From Plantago major (taxonomy: Eukaryota; Streptophyta; Magnoliopsida; Lamiales; Plantaginaceae), in NCBI GenBank assembly GCA_026545765.1, contig CM048842.1, positions 19,370,667 through 19,434,666 on the forward strand: DNA of 64,000 nucleotides, given 5' to 3'. Below, piece by piece: positions 35,308 to 46,710 of the stretch. The position numbers and the translations under genes were made by a program. Within the stretch, counting starts at the first letter, position 1; each line of letters begins with the position of its first letter. The notes beneath the pieces were generated by a model that worked only from the letters and a program-made list of their open reading frames with translations, made no database searches and was not told the origin of the DNA.

Positions 35308-35590
35308 CCCCCCCCCTCCCTCCCTCCCTTCCCCCATAACGGCCCATGCGCGGGTGGGGTGGGGGTGAGAAGCGTCTGTAATATGTGAAACTATGTTTGT
35401 AGGACAATAATTTGTGTGTGGGGTGGGGTGACCACATACCACCGTGGGGTTATTGGGAACCAACCTTATTGATTGTGTTGTATACTTTTGTATTTTATTT
35501 TCATTTGGATTTGAGGAATATAATTCTTTTGAAAACATGTAACTGTTACTAATAACATGTCAATATCAAGTATGGGAGGACCCGATATAA
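33390..35590 (+). repeat. tandem duplication of an interspersed repeat (units B and C), B split by a CACTA element
   Basis: Unit B is 33390-33791 plus 35123-35160; unit C is 35164-35560. Both start GGACAACCGCAACATGTG and pass through ATTATGTTTGTA, GGTGACCAC, GGTGGTTGTTGTTGGGAACC, a (CT)n run, GGCCC..GCGC, a second ATGTTTGT..ACAATAA block and CCAACCTTATTGATTGTGTT. Both end in AAAACATGTA..CGTTACTAATA. The same repeat lies inverted at 3790-4240. (CT)n runs are at 33516-33582 and 35274-35304. Confidence 0.75.
33792..35122. mobile_element. non-autonomous CACTA (En/Spm-like) element, right terminus damaged
   Basis: The left end is CACTACAAAAAGCGA, the CACTA hallmark, followed at once by GCGACGGAT motifs. 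GCGACGGAT and its complement ATCCGTCGC occur many times in both orientations at 33810-34070 and 34740-35100. They form the subterminal arrays that a CACTA transposase would bind. The right end reads CGTCGTTTTTTCCCTG and lacks the expected terminal TAGTG. The interior is AT-rich sequence and a GTGGTGG/GAGGAG minisatellite (34420-34715). No transposase gene is present. Confidence 0.82.
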
Positions 35591-35842
35591 TATACGCCCT
35601 CCGTCCCGGATTCAATTACCCGCGGGGCCGGACACAAGTTTTAAGAAAAAGTGAATAAAGTATTAGAGATGGTAATAAAGTAAGAAACATCTTGAATAAA
35701 GTATGAGATATAGTGAATAAATTATGAGCGATAGTTAGTGAATAAAGTAGGAAAGTGATTTTCCATTAAAGGAATGAGAAATTGAAATTGGGACGTCCCA
35801 AAATGGAATGCGGGAAGTTGATTTCGAGACGGATGGAGTATA
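35591..35842. mobile_element. Stowaway-like MITE in unit C
   Basis: TATACGCCCTCCGTCCCGGA faces GAGACGGATGGAGTATA about 250 bp apart. It interrupts the repeat, which resumes with AAACCCGTTGGG and GCATATCC as in copy A. Confidence 0.8.
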
Positions 35843-36788
35843 TATTATAAACCCGTTGGGTTTTAAACGGATTAAGGTTGGATCCTACCCATTTCAAAGC
35901 ATATCCTCCTACTCCGGAGTAGCGTTTGAGGGACTTTCGGGAAGCGTTGACTCATAACGACTTAGTCGACCTTGGGTTTGTCGGTTTTAAGTTCACTTGG
36001 AATAATCAGAGAGAAGATGACCATAATACTAAGATCCGGTTGGACTGGGCAGTGGCCAACCCAAGCTGGAGGAATTTATTCCCACAGTCAACCATTACCC
36101 ATTTAGTTTGTAGAAGATCAGACCATTCCCCACTCTTAGCTCGATTACACTGACAGATCGCTCCTCCACGCCGGCCGCCCAAACAGTTCCGTTTCGAATC
36201 GATCTGGGTGAAATCTAGTGAGTGCATACAAGTAATCCGTGAATCATGGTCTGACGAATCTCCAATCGAGGTGAATTTGGAGAAGTGCTATGTGGGACTA
36301 GCGAATTGGAGCAGAACTTCGATCCCCAATGTCCACAAAGAAATTCAGCGAGTTAACAAGGAACTCGAGAGGTTATAAGCGTTGCCATTCTCGAAATTAG
36401 TCAAAGACGAGGAACAGAAGCTCCGTTTGGATTTGGAGAAATTATTGGATGATGAGGAAGCGATTTGGAAACAGAGAGCTAAGACTCAATGGCTCAGTGA
36501 AGGGGGATCGAAATACACGTTTCTTCCATGACCAGGCATCAAAGAGAGCTAGCAGAAATCTGATAAATGGACTGAAAGATGAACAGGAGGTTTTGTGTGA
36601 TACAGTGGCGGATATGGGGCTAATCGCCTCTAACTAATTCCAGTCAATCTTTTCAAGTAGACGGCCAACGGAGGACGAAATTGAAGCTGTGATTAATACT
36701 ATGAACTCGAAGGTGGACCAGTCAATCAATATGGATCGAACTTGCTCAGGAATTCACAGCCACTGAGGTATGAAATGCACTTTTTGAT

Positions 36789-38045
36789 ATGTTCCCCACT
36801 AAATCCCCTGGCCCAGATGGACTACCTGCACTGTTTTATCAGAAATACTGGAATGTTATAGGTAGAAAAGTCACCACCAGTGTCCTTGATATTCTGAATA
36901 AACGTATCCTGCATCCCAAGTTGAATTATACCCATATAATCCTCATCTCGAAAGTTCAAACACCAGAGATGATTAACCAATTCAGACCTATTAGTTTAAG
37001 CAATGTCATTTTTAAAATAGCTTCCAAAGCTATTACAAATAGGCTTAAACCTCATATGAATAATATCATAGCTGAGACCCAATCTGCTTTTGTGCCTAAT
37101 CGTCTAATTACTAATAATGTGTTAGTTTCCTATGAGATTAATCATTATTTGAAACGGAAAACTAAAGGCAAAGAAAATTTTATGGCTTTGAAACTAGATA
37201 TGAGCAAAGCTTATGATCGGGTTGAGTGGCCTTTCCTTGAGAGAGTGCTTGTTAGGTTAGGCTTTGAGCAGTCTTTTATTGATCTGATTATGCTCTATGT
37301 GCGAACTGTTTCATATTCAGTTAATGTGAATGGTCATTTATTTGGTCCTATCCAGCCTGAGAGGGGTATTCGACAGGGAGATCCCTTATCTCCTTACTTA
37401 TTCTTGTTCTGTACTGAGGCATTTAGTTCGTTGATTGTTGATGCGAAAATGAGGGGGGTGTTACGGGGGGTTGCGGTTAGTCCCACAGCACCTAGAGTAT
37501 CTCATTTGTTGTTTGTTGATGACACCTTGATATTTTGTGAAGCTACTACAGAGGCTGCTAGTCAGATTAGTGATATCTTACTTAGATATAGCCTGGCGTA
37601 TGGACAGGTTATTAATTTAGAAAAATCTACTGATGTTTTTAGTAGGAACACTGGGGCTGAGAGGATTGAAGAAGTAAGAGGGTATCTTCCGACTAGAGTT
37701 GTTGATAAGCATGATAAATATATGGGACTTCCGACTGAGATGGGTAAGTCCAAGAGAGAGGTCTTTGGGTGGATTAGGGAGCGTATTTGGGATAAAACTC
37801 AGGGGTTTGGTGAAAAACACCTTTCGAAAGCGGGTAAAGAGGTTATGATTAAATCTGTTTTACAATCGATACCTGCCTATGTAATGGGGTGTTGCAAGCT
37901 TCCTGGGTATTTAATCCACGAGATAGAGTCGATTATTTCTAGATACTGGTGGGGTAATGGAGGTGGTAGGAAGATTCATTGGGTGAAGTGGGATGATATG
38001 TGTGATAGTAAGAGAGATGGGGGTTATGGGTTTTCGAGACCTTAG
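36789..38045 (+). pseudogene. LINE reverse transcriptase domain
   Basis: This 418-codon frame covers nearly the whole RT core. KSPGPDGLPALFYQKYW is near residues 4-20, FRPISLSNVIFKIASK follows, then MALKLDMSKAYDRVEW (first catalytic Asp). The template-grip block IRQGDPLSPYLFLFC comes next, and then FVDDTLIFC, the catalytic YxDD-type motif with Val where most plant LINEs have Ala. The C-terminal thumb runs into GKEVMIKSVLQSIPAYVMGC. The domain itself is unbroken, so the loss of activity comes from the flanks. Such enzymes copy LINE RNA at nicked chromosomal DNA. Confidence 0.92.
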
Positions 38046-38496
38046 CTCTTTTAACTTGGCTTTACTTGGGAAACAAATCTGACGTATCATCCAAAACCCT
38101 CATTCCCTTCTTAGTCAAGTCATGAAAGCTAAATATTTCCCATCTTGCGATATCTTAGAAGCCCCAAACAATCCTAATGCATCTTACACGTGGAAGAGCA
38201 TTCTTGCGGCAATACCTCTGCTTAAGCATGGGATTATTTGGAGAGTTGGTAATGGTTCTAGCATTCGAGTTTGGAAAGATAATTGGATACCTAGGGAGTC
38301 CAGTCGGCGTCCTTTCACTAGGTGATGTCACTGTGGACTGTTTCTTGGACGAGGATAGGGTGCTTGTTGGGATGTTGATTCTTTTCGGGATTTTTTATAG
38401 GAGGAGGATATTGAACAAATCCTGCAGATTCCAGTAGGCTGTGGCAGTGGTGATGATAGGAGGGGTTGGTTATTTAGCAATAATGGGTATTATACG

Positions 38497-39207
38497 ATGA
38501 AATCAGCTTACCAGGTTGCTAGGCAATTGAAGAAGACTGGACATCATAGTACAGCCTCGACTTCTTTGAGGGTGGAGCGGAACTGGAATTTTATTTGGGG
38601 TCTAGAGATTCCAAATAAAATCAGAGTCTTTATGTGGCGTTTACTTAAACATGGATTGCCGGTCTATTCTAATTTAGCAAAGAGGAATATAGCAGTAGAT
38701 CTCTTGTGTCCTATTTGCAAGGAAGTTGATGAAAATGTGCCTCATGTTTTCTTGACATGCCCGTTTGCTCGATTGTTTTGGGCCATTTCTGGCTTGCCTG
38801 TTGTTATTTGTGCATATACGTTTACTAATACTTGGGACTGGCTCTCATCTATTAAGCAGGTACTTACTACACAGCAGTTGGAATTGTTCGCAATCTACTG
38901 CTGGTCCATTTGGAACTACCGAAATGCCATTGTTCATGGAGAACCTCAACGTGACCCTATGGAGAGTGCAGTCGCCTGCAATTTCTTTGATGCGCTGAAA
39001 GAGGCGAGAATTCATTTTGACACACCTCGCCCTCCCGAATCAGCCTCAGTTTGGATAGCGCCACCGAGAGATACCATTAAAATAAATGTCGATGCTTCGG
39101 TTCCCTCGTCTGGTGTGGCTGGGTGTGGAATTGTGGCCCGGGATCATCATGGAACCATCCTTGCTTGGAGGAGACGCAAACTAGAGAATTCAGGTGCCCT
39201 GAAGTAG
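38497..39207 (+). pseudogene. LINE zf-RVT and start of RNase H-like domain
   Basis: It begins at YTMKSAYQVA. Then comes NWNFIWGLEIPNKIRVFMWR and the zinc-binding stretch CPICKEVDENVPHVFLTCPFA (C-x2-C...H...C) around residues 75-100. LFAIYCWSIWNYRNAIVHG follows, then the RNase H opening DTIKINVDASV and GIVARDHHGTILAW. The frame ends early at 39205. The rest of the RNase H domain is readable one frame over at 39123-39488 (CPEVAETCAVLGG, SANSVAHKLAQ). Confidence 0.88.
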
Positions 39208-39635
39208 CTGAGACCTGTGCAGTATTAGGTGGTATCCAATTGGCAGTCGACAAGGGTTGGCAAAACATTACGGTAGAGAGCAACTTCTTAACGGTGGGGA
39301 AAGCAATAAACTCCAATACTCCCTGCTTGAAGCTAGCTGGTGTTTTTATTGATTCTATTAAGACTATTTCTTCCTGTTTCCATTCAGTTGTGTTTTTACA
39401 TGTTTTTCGTTCAGCAAATAGTGTAGCGCATAAATTAGCCCAGCAGGTGAGTAGTGATAGCGAAGGAGAACTTAATCTTCCTTTCTAATTTGGACCATAT
39501 TAATTCATGGATGTATCCTGATTGATTGATTGAGTTATATAACACTCCTATTTTCCCCTAATAAAAAAAAAAAAGATAGAAATTTTTATTGAAGAAACAC
39601 AATGATAAATATTAATTTGTTATTGTTTAAGTGAT

Positions 39636-39866
39636 CTTCTGGGAGACAGTCTCTAGATAATTTATTTAGAGATGGACCTATATTGTCAAGAAAATCATCC
39701 ATGCTATTAATCAAAACACCTATATTCTCAACATTGGTGTTTTTTCATAGTACAACAAGATTTGTTTCATTAACAACATAGACGTTTTGATTAATAACAT
39801 GAATGAGTTTATTGATAACATAGGTCGTCTCTAGACAAGTTATTTAGAGACCGTTTCTCATGATAC
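39636..39866. mobile_element. MITE of the GTCTCTAGATAA family
   Basis: It starts AGACAGTCTCTAGATAATT and ends GACAAGTTATTTAGAGACCG, with ATGCTATTAATCAAAACACC inside. It lies about 60 bp beyond the LINE poly(A). Confidence 0.75.
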
Positions 39867-40039
39867 TTTATATTTGTTATTTAGTTTTGATATTTTATTG
39901 ATAAATAATATTAATTTAAAAGTTAAGTATTGGACATTACGATCCTTTTTATCTAGTTAAATTTACAAAATTGTCATTGTAAAAGTTACAAGTTCAATGA
40001 ATGGTGATGATTAAGTACAAGTTACAATACAAGGGCATT

Positions 40040-40795
40040 TCTAAGGTCTACACTTGTACGGCTTAACGTACACCCATCTCAGTTGTACTTGTTTTTAACC
40101 GTTAGATCACTTATATAAATTATATTTTAAGTTGTACTCAATTGTGACCATTCACGTTATTATAAAAATTATACAAATGCAATTTATATAAATTTTAAAA
40201 TACAAATGAAATTATAATGGCATATACATAATTCACACCATTGAAACTCATATCGTCTCTGTCTCAACTATAACCAAGCAATTTTCTTCTTCTTCTTCTT
40301 CAGATTTTTGTGTGTGTAATAATTAGGGTTCATAATATTGGGGAAGAAAACGTTGTTGATTAATTGGAGCTGATGATTGATGTTGTATGATTAATAAATA
40401 TTCAAATTCTTGTTTTTGATTTATGATAATTCAAATTTTTCTTTTTTATAATAAGTTAGAATTGGTAATATATTTAATTTATTAGAAGTTATGACGTTAC
40501 AATCCGTTTGTATATCTAGATTTACATAAATTGCCATTGTAAAATTTACAATTTCAATGAACGGTTGTGATTAATTACAACTAAAAATTATATTTGTACA
40601 ACTGTTCTAACGGTTGTCAATGAGTACAACAGAGATGGGTGTATGTTAAGCCATTACAGTCGTAGTCGGACCGTAGACTTGGCCTACAATAATATTTATA
40701 TAAATGATCTAACGGTTGTGGATGAAAACAACTGAGATGGGTGTATGTTAAACCATTACAAATGTAGTCGGACCGTAGACTAGGCCTTGAATTGA
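40040..40795. repeat. inverted-repeat element with a duplicated right end
   Basis: GTACACCCATCTCAGTTGTA at about 40069 is inverted at 40615-40660 (CAGAGATGGGTGTATGTTAAGCC). It is inverted a second time at 40730-40770 (CTGAGATGGGTGTATGTTAAACC). Each right copy is followed by GTAGTCGGACCGTAGACT. A separate direct repeat (CATTGTAAAAGTTACAAGTTC at about 39977; CATTGTAAAATTTACAATTTC at about 40532) links the flank with the interior. It is non-coding and probably a DNA-transposon derivative. Confidence 0.6.
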
Positions 40796-41434
40796 ATGTT
40801 TTAGAAACTTGAAACATTTGCTTTTGAGTTGTACCACGGACTTCCATTGCAAAATCGATTTGATGGGCACTTTTAGTTTCTTTCAATTTGGCCATTAAAT
40901 AGTTTCATATTTTGCAATTAAGTCCATATTTTTTTAAAGAAATTATAATTAAATTCTGGAAATTGCATTATTAATTATTTATAATTTTAAATATTTTTTA
41001 GAGTCACATTTTAGTAGCAGGTGCCGGAAAGAAGGAGTTTAGAAACTTAAGGGATTGCATTTCGAGAGTTTAACTCTATCTAGGGACTTGAGTTATAAAT
41101 AAGTTGTCTGGCCAAAAGTAAAAGTTGATATTTGAAAAGGGGTAAAAATGATTTTTCTAGGTTTAACTCGCTAAAAGTCAAATTTGTGGACTTAAATGCA
41201 ATTGATTTTTATCTAACTGAATTTGGATGTTATTGTTCCAGTAACGGGTACCAATCTGTAATTACAAAATCTAAGAGGGATCCATATGCAATTTGCCCTT
41301 TTTTGCAATCATTCACCCAACTTTAACATTAAATATATTTAAAAAGTAAACCTACTTATTTTATTTTATCCAGCTTCCGACTTTAAAAATCAATTTGAAT
41401 GACTCACAAGTATTATTTTATCCAAAAGTAATTA
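40796..41434. other. AT-rich intergenic DNA, nothing recognised
   Basis: No coding support. A 64-codon frame at 41132 has no motif. Confidence 0.5.
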
Positions 41435-41757
41435 ATACTCCTCTGGCCCACTAAAAAATGTTATTATCCCTTTTCTGGACGTCCCACTAATTTATGTCAC
41501 TTCCTAAAATAGTAATAAAAGTAAACCCCACTATATTATACTTTTTCATTATTTATCATTTATCTCTCTCTTATCTTTCACACTTTCTCCATTATTTATC
41601 ATTTATTTTTCCACCAACAACCAATAAACTATTGGCCGTCTTATAAACAACGCCAAAAAAGGATTGTGACTTATTTTAATAGAACGGAAGGAATATCTTA
41701 TTTTATCCACCCAAAAAGTAAATGGAAAATTATTCCAGGGACAGAGGAAGTAGCACA
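41435..41757. mobile_element. possible Stowaway-like MITE
   Basis: TACTCCTCTGGCCCACTAA at the left and ATTCCAGGGACAGAGGAAGT at the right are opposed and of the CTCTGTCCC type. An internal AACGGAAGGAATA could be an alternative right end (41690). Confidence 0.5.
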
Positions 41758-42029
41758 TAGACTTAAATCCAATTTAAGACTCCAGAAATCCAAACTAACA
41801 TATGCGTACTTGGGCCAACCCAAGACTCCAAACAACCAAAGTCAACTAAATTCGTGGTTAAGGGGATTCTATTCCCACGTCTTTAAGAAAAGAGAAAAAA
41901 GCCCTAACGGATACTTGAGAGGCGATCAAGCCACTTCTTCAAGATCAAGCGTGCTTGTGTTTTGCTTCAAAGGTCATTGTTGCCCTCAAACGAACTAAAA
42001 TTCTGGTTGTAAATTCTAAGCATCTACAA

Positions 42030-42052
42030 TTTGACGCCTACCGTGGGGCCCG
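42030..42052 (+). other. gypsy primer-site region
   Basis: TTTGACGCCTACCGTGGGG matches, with changes, the TTTGGCGCCCACCGTGGGG stretch found directly after the 5' LTR of many plant Ty3/gypsy elements. Gag-like frames follow from 42085. Confidence 0.6.
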
Positions 42053-42084
42053 GACTATCAAAAGAGGCAATTCACTAACAAGTC

Positions 42085-42930
42085 ATGATGCATTCAAATG
42101 AGGTCCTTCTCGAAGAGGTGGAGGAAATCGATATTGCTATTCAAATCAAGGCTCTAATTGCCCTAATGCAAGAGAATGTGAATAAGCTCCAACACCTTAA
42201 AGAGGAGAACCGTATTGTTTGGGATGAAAATTCTACTTTGACGGAAAAGGTTAATGCTTTGGTACATAAGAGTTCACCTTTGGAAAACCTCCAAAAGACA
42301 ACTCCAACCCCAGAGATTGGTTTATATCACCGACGTGTTATGAAATTTCGCATGGAAAATTTGCCGTGCAACATAGTAGAGGTCGGACGCTTAACCTTTG
42401 AGGAGTCGGATGGGGTGGATCCCATAACTACAACCCCTCAGGTGCCAAAAGATCCACTCAGACCTACTCAAGAGCCCTCTACAATTGTGATTAACATACG
42501 CGTATCCTTTGAGGGTGTCAATCCAAGAGTACATACTGAGGAACTGCAACGAAATCCCTTGAATGTAAGTTAGTTAGATTGTGCACTAATGCTTTTTTCA
42601 GGTATGTGAAACAACAATTATGAGTTAGCCTCCAAGATGGTAAGCTTGGAAGAGATGATTCAGAGAATCCCCAGAGTGCCAGCTCCAATCAAGAAAAGTT
42701 TGCCTAATAACTTTACGGACTCACCTTTTGTGGATGCCACAACATTGGTTGAATTGCCCGCCAAGTTCAGCTTCCCAAGCATGAAGCTTTTGTTGGGCGA
42801 AATCGCATGGCGGAATGTGTGCATGATGACCTTTTTAAATATGTGCACATGTGTTTACCATAAAACACCCATTCATAGATTAACTTGCATAATCCATGAA
42901 TGCGTTTATGAAATCGCAGATAAATGAGTC
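42085..42930 (+). pseudogene. Ty3/gypsy Gag remnant
   Basis: Two pieces in the same frame (42085-42573 and 42637-42927) are separated by stops. The first has a heptad-like stretch (LIALMQENVNKLQHLKEENR) suggesting a coiled coil. The second carries PNNFTDSPFVDATTLVELP and KFSFPSMKLL, which matches the conserved block before the Gag core domain (-LP-KF--PS-K-YDG) in plant gypsy elements. The sequence diverges straight after, so the capsid core, protease and polymerase are missing. Confidence 0.65.
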
Positions 42931-44169
42931 ACCAAGGAAGCATGATTAATACATTAATTATATTAAGTTTACATATTAACCAGGTGATTATGAACTCACA
43001 TCATAACCACGAAGAACGTATTGATAAAGTTTATATACATGATAAATTGAAGGCAACTCACATGAACAAGAATTAATTATGTTCTTTAAGCATATTATCA
43101 AATCCAAGGCTACTCGCAAACACAAGGAAACGATGATATACAATCGTTCGTTATTTGAATCTTAGCTACTCGCAAGTTTCGAATCAAATAACTACATGAT
43201 CATGTTTGATTCGCAGTTACTCGCAAACATTGAATTAAACACCTTGCACAACATAATCATATAAACAAAATATTCAAACATATATATTATACTTGTATAT
43301 AAACATCAAGAACCTAGCATGCATACTACGATTCAAGAATCACCTTTTTTCTCAAATTGACTGGCTAGCTGAACTTAACGTATACAATCATTCAACAACT
43401 AACACTGAAGCATACCAATAATAGAATAGAGCGATTTACATCTGATCAACTTTTTAGATTCCCTCTGAACGTTTGGGTCCTTAATGTTTCACATATTACG
43501 GAGAAGGACAAACTTTGAACTGAAGTAAAAATTTATTTACGGTGAAGTACAAAAGTCAACACAAGTGATGATGTCATAGGAGAGAGAGTGGAAAATGCAT
43601 TTTCTTTTCCCTTTTCTTTGAAATTTCATATTTGATTGTATTACCATTAACCCCTAAAACTTTCAAATAATAGTGAAGATACCCCAAAGTTTTAACCTTT
43701 CATATTACATCCATCTGGAAAACTAAAATTGAAAAATGAAGCTTCCATGGAAGATTGGATGCTCCAACAATCTCTAACGAGCAAAGCTTCTTCTCCTCCA
43801 TTTTCCTCACCATCTCAATCCAGATTCTCAAATTTCAATTGCTAAATTCCCTTTAATCATTGACGAAAGAATCCGCTATTGCGTTATTTGTTGACTAAAG
43901 AAAGAGAAAGCAAAAGTGATTCTATCTTATTCTTCTTCTACACCTTGCTGCTCTCATATTCATCTTCTCCACTCACATGTCAAATTCCCCTTATAATTTA
44001 CTCTCCCGCCTCACGCAATTATCTTCCATCGGTCAGTTCTGCTTTGGAAAATTAGTTCTTGTTGCCTATTTAGCCACCGGTTTCAATTTTAGTTTTTCTT
44101 TTTAATTTTCTTATGAGTGGAAAAAATAAGTTGGGAGAAAATATGAAAAGTTAAAATTTTTGGGTTCCT
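42931..44169. other. intergenic DNA, possible gypsy leftovers
   Basis: GCTACTCGCAA-type motifs recur at about 43110, 43165 and 43218 next to TTGAATCAAATAAC variants. No protein was recognised. Confidence 0.4.
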
Positions 44170-45109
44170 TTAATATAAGGGTTAATTACAGAAACACCCC
44201 CGGTAAGAGTCCGAAATTATAATTTCCCCCCAAACATTTTTGCACACCCCCTGCCGTTAGTTGACTAATGAAGTCAACCTCAGTCAACAAATCTTACTTT
44301 CAAACCCCAGTTGACGGTTGACTTTTTTAACGAAATTTATGGCTGACATCATAATGACGTCATTAATAAATCGTGAATTTCCGGAATGGCCCCCATCAAC
44401 TTTTACACTATAACCCCTAAATCTCCAACACATTCACTACACTACTTCACTAATTTCTCAACAATCTCCCAATATCTTCCACCTTCATCTTTCACTTACA
44501 CCTACAAGATCTACATTTTCAAGGTACAATCATTTAGGGTTCTTGTTTTGAGTCCTGCAAGAGATTTATCAAGATCGACTAGTATCAAAACAGATCTTGT
44601 AAAATAGATCTATAGATCTTGGTCACATTTAACTCCACTAGAATAGTTTCGGAGGAATGGTATCGTCCATGGTTTCAAATTCTTTCTTTTCAATCAATTT
44701 TCTTACTTTCTTCTACTTCTATTCCGTAAATTACATTCAAATTTCCTTGTTACTTTTTTAGAAAAATCTATGTGTTTTTTTTTCAATTTGACTAATCTTA
44801 CTTTGGGACCCCTCGAGGACAGAGTTGGAAACCATCAATCTTTATGACGTCATAAAAAAATTTGCTGATGTAAATTTTTTTTTTCAGAAAAAATATTTTT
44901 TTTACAAATCTTACTTTCAAACCCCAGTTGACGGTTGACTTTTTTAACAGTTTGACCGCGTTGACTGACGGCGAAAGTTAACGGCCATGAAACCCTGAGC
45001 AAAGTTCAGGAGGAAATTGTAAGGATCTTTCGGAACCCCTGGGTTTCAGGGGGGATTTGAGAAACGAAAATCTTACAGGGGGTGAAAGTGTAATTAACCC
45101 TTAATATAA
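44170..45109. mobile_element. MULE-like element with perfect 9-bp target duplication
   Basis: The element, 44179-45100 (922 bp), begins GGGTTAATTACAGAAACACC and ends GAAAGTGTAATTAACCC. It is flanked by TTAATATAA at 44170-44178 and 45101-45109. A 9-bp target copy is typical of Mutator-like elements. Inside, about 45 bp starting CAAATCTTACTTTCAAACCC are present twice as direct copies (about 44298-44343 and 44897-44948). A 73-codon frame at 44386 has no recognised motif. No transposase is present. Confidence 0.85.
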
Positions 45110-45885
45110 TTTGAATGTTTTAGGAATTATATTGAAGTATTAATGTCGATATTGTAAAATAAAAAATATTTAAGATAAATGTGTAATAAGATGGAACTTG
45201 TATAAAATAAAGAAATATTAAAATAGATGGACAAACTACACTGGCAAAAGTCAAACTTGAGGTTTAGATTGGATTTCATCGTAAAATTCTGAATCGTGAA
45301 GGACTTGATCGTTCATATTGTATTTAAAAAGGTGGCTGAGTGTAAATTTCCATAATTAAATATACCATACATGAATAACATCACGGAATGTTAAATCACA
45401 TCGCATGTCGTACGCTTTGTATGTTGTAGACTAGATAGATATTAATAAATTAGAACGTGAGAATAGGCTACGCGTGTTATTGTGACATCTAATTACATAT
45501 AATTGATGAAATATATGAATGTAATTAATATCGTTGTTTCTGAGAATGAATTGTCCTTTTTTTCGAGTTGAATTAGAGTTTAGATTAGTGCGAATTGATA
45601 TGTTTTAATTCAATTTGAGAAGATGGAGAAGTAATATTGTTAATTTTGTTTTTTTTACAATGAATTGATTTGGTTGAGATTGAATTATGGCTTAAAATTT
45701 AATTGGATAATACATATTCAATTTTTTTAAATGATGAATTGATTTGTTAGGATTGCATTAGGGCTTGTAACTTAATTGAATTAAATAGATTTTTTTTAAC
45801 TAAAGTCTAATTTACATACTTATTACAAATGAGTCCAATTTAACTTAAATTAAGTACTCAATTGCACAACTCCAATAGTTGTCCA

Positions 45886-45887
<2 letters not shown>
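45110..45887. other. AT-rich intergenic DNA, nothing recognised
   Basis: No open frame or repeat partner seen. Confidence 0.5.
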
Positions 45888-45918
<31 letters not shown>

Positions 45919-45937
45919 ATATATATATATATATATA

Positions 45938-46011
<74 letters not shown>
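45888..46011. repeat. (AT)n microsatellite at the left edge of the pararetrovirus
   Basis: About 120 bp of TA repeat with occasional TATCTA units, ending TATATATACATACAT directly before the viral repeat. The right edge of the virus is also a TA repeat (53766-53782, then TACA and CA units to 53811). Confidence 0.95.
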
Positions 46012-46054
46012 CATGATTAAAAACAGTGTTTGTGTTAAGACTTATCTTAATCAT
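46012..46054 (-). repeat. 43-bp terminal direct repeat of the pararetrovirus, downstream copy
   Basis: It begins CATGATTAAAAACAGTG and ends GACTTATCTTAATCAT on the plus strand, identical to 53723-53765. It lies just past the primer site, in the position of the viral leader. Confidence 0.9.
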
Positions 46055-46070
46055 GTGCTTACTGATAACC

Positions 46071-46084
46071 TGGCTTTGATACCA
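46071..46084 (-). other. tRNA-Met primer binding site of the pararetrovirus
   Basis: The minus strand reads TGGTATCAAAGCCA. It differs by one base from the TGGTATCAGAGCC site at which Caulimoviridae start minus-strand DNA synthesis. By convention this would be position 1 of the viral map. Confidence 0.88.
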
Positions 46085-46700
46085 CTTGCTGCTCATGGAT
46101 CACAAAACCATTTGATCCATGCATTACATTATTCAAGCTAGAATCACTTCATTAATCAGAATTCAAATTACAAACTAACAATAAGATGACATCAGGATGT
46201 ATTACTGGGATAGAATCTGTCAATATTAAGATATTTCTCAAGACATAATTATCGATACAAAGCATTGAAGACGCCATTTCTTTTAGACAGAAAGACAGAC
46301 TTCATATGTCTATCTAATATATTAATACCAATTCAATACCAAACCTTATCTATCTTATTTTTAGTAAGTAATAGAAGTCTAATTTAATTCATAATTCTGC
46401 CGTGAATAGTAACCATGAATAGTGACTGATGAACAGTAACACATTTTTGCCATAATTATAGTAAATACATAATTTAGACCTGTCTTAACACAAACCAAAC
46501 TTAGCCTATCATTAGGCCAATATTATTGATAAATATTAAAATTACAAACTAAAAAATAAAGAAGAACCAACTTACAAAATTACTGCTGCACGCGTATTGT
46601 ACAAACTTTAGAAATATTACAAATTTAAAATTTAAAAACTGAGAGGGGTGTTTTTTGGCTTCTGGTTTTTCTGCCGATGCCTTCTTCCTTCTTCCTTCTG

Positions 46701-46710
46701 CTTATTTATA
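46701..46710 (-). promoter_or_regulatory. probable TATA box of the viral pregenomic RNA promoter
   Basis: The minus strand reads TATAAATAAG in the non-coding region between the last viral frame and the primer site. It lies about 620 bases upstream of the primer site, a spacing like that of known caulimoviral full-length-RNA promoters. Confidence 0.65.

Larger units (their letters stand above)
35915..39575 (+). mobile_element. L1-type LINE, 5'-truncated (endonuclease end, RT, zf-RVT, RNase H)
   Basis: From left to right it holds the C-terminal part of an AP endonuclease (35926-36150; WNN and RRSDHSPLL, the latter containing the catalytic SDH), a linker, a full reverse transcriptase, the zf-RVT domain and an RNase H-like domain. 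It ends in a short poly(A) at about 39563-39575. The first two thirds of ORF2's endonuclease and all of ORF1 are missing, as expected from incomplete reverse transcription. Stops or frameshifts near 36151, 36379, 36529, 36637, 38043, 38324 and 39205 make it inactive. Confidence 0.9.

Noticed and set aside
41132..41326. 64-codon frame
   Set aside because: No motif or conservation signal; expected by chance in AT-rich DNA.
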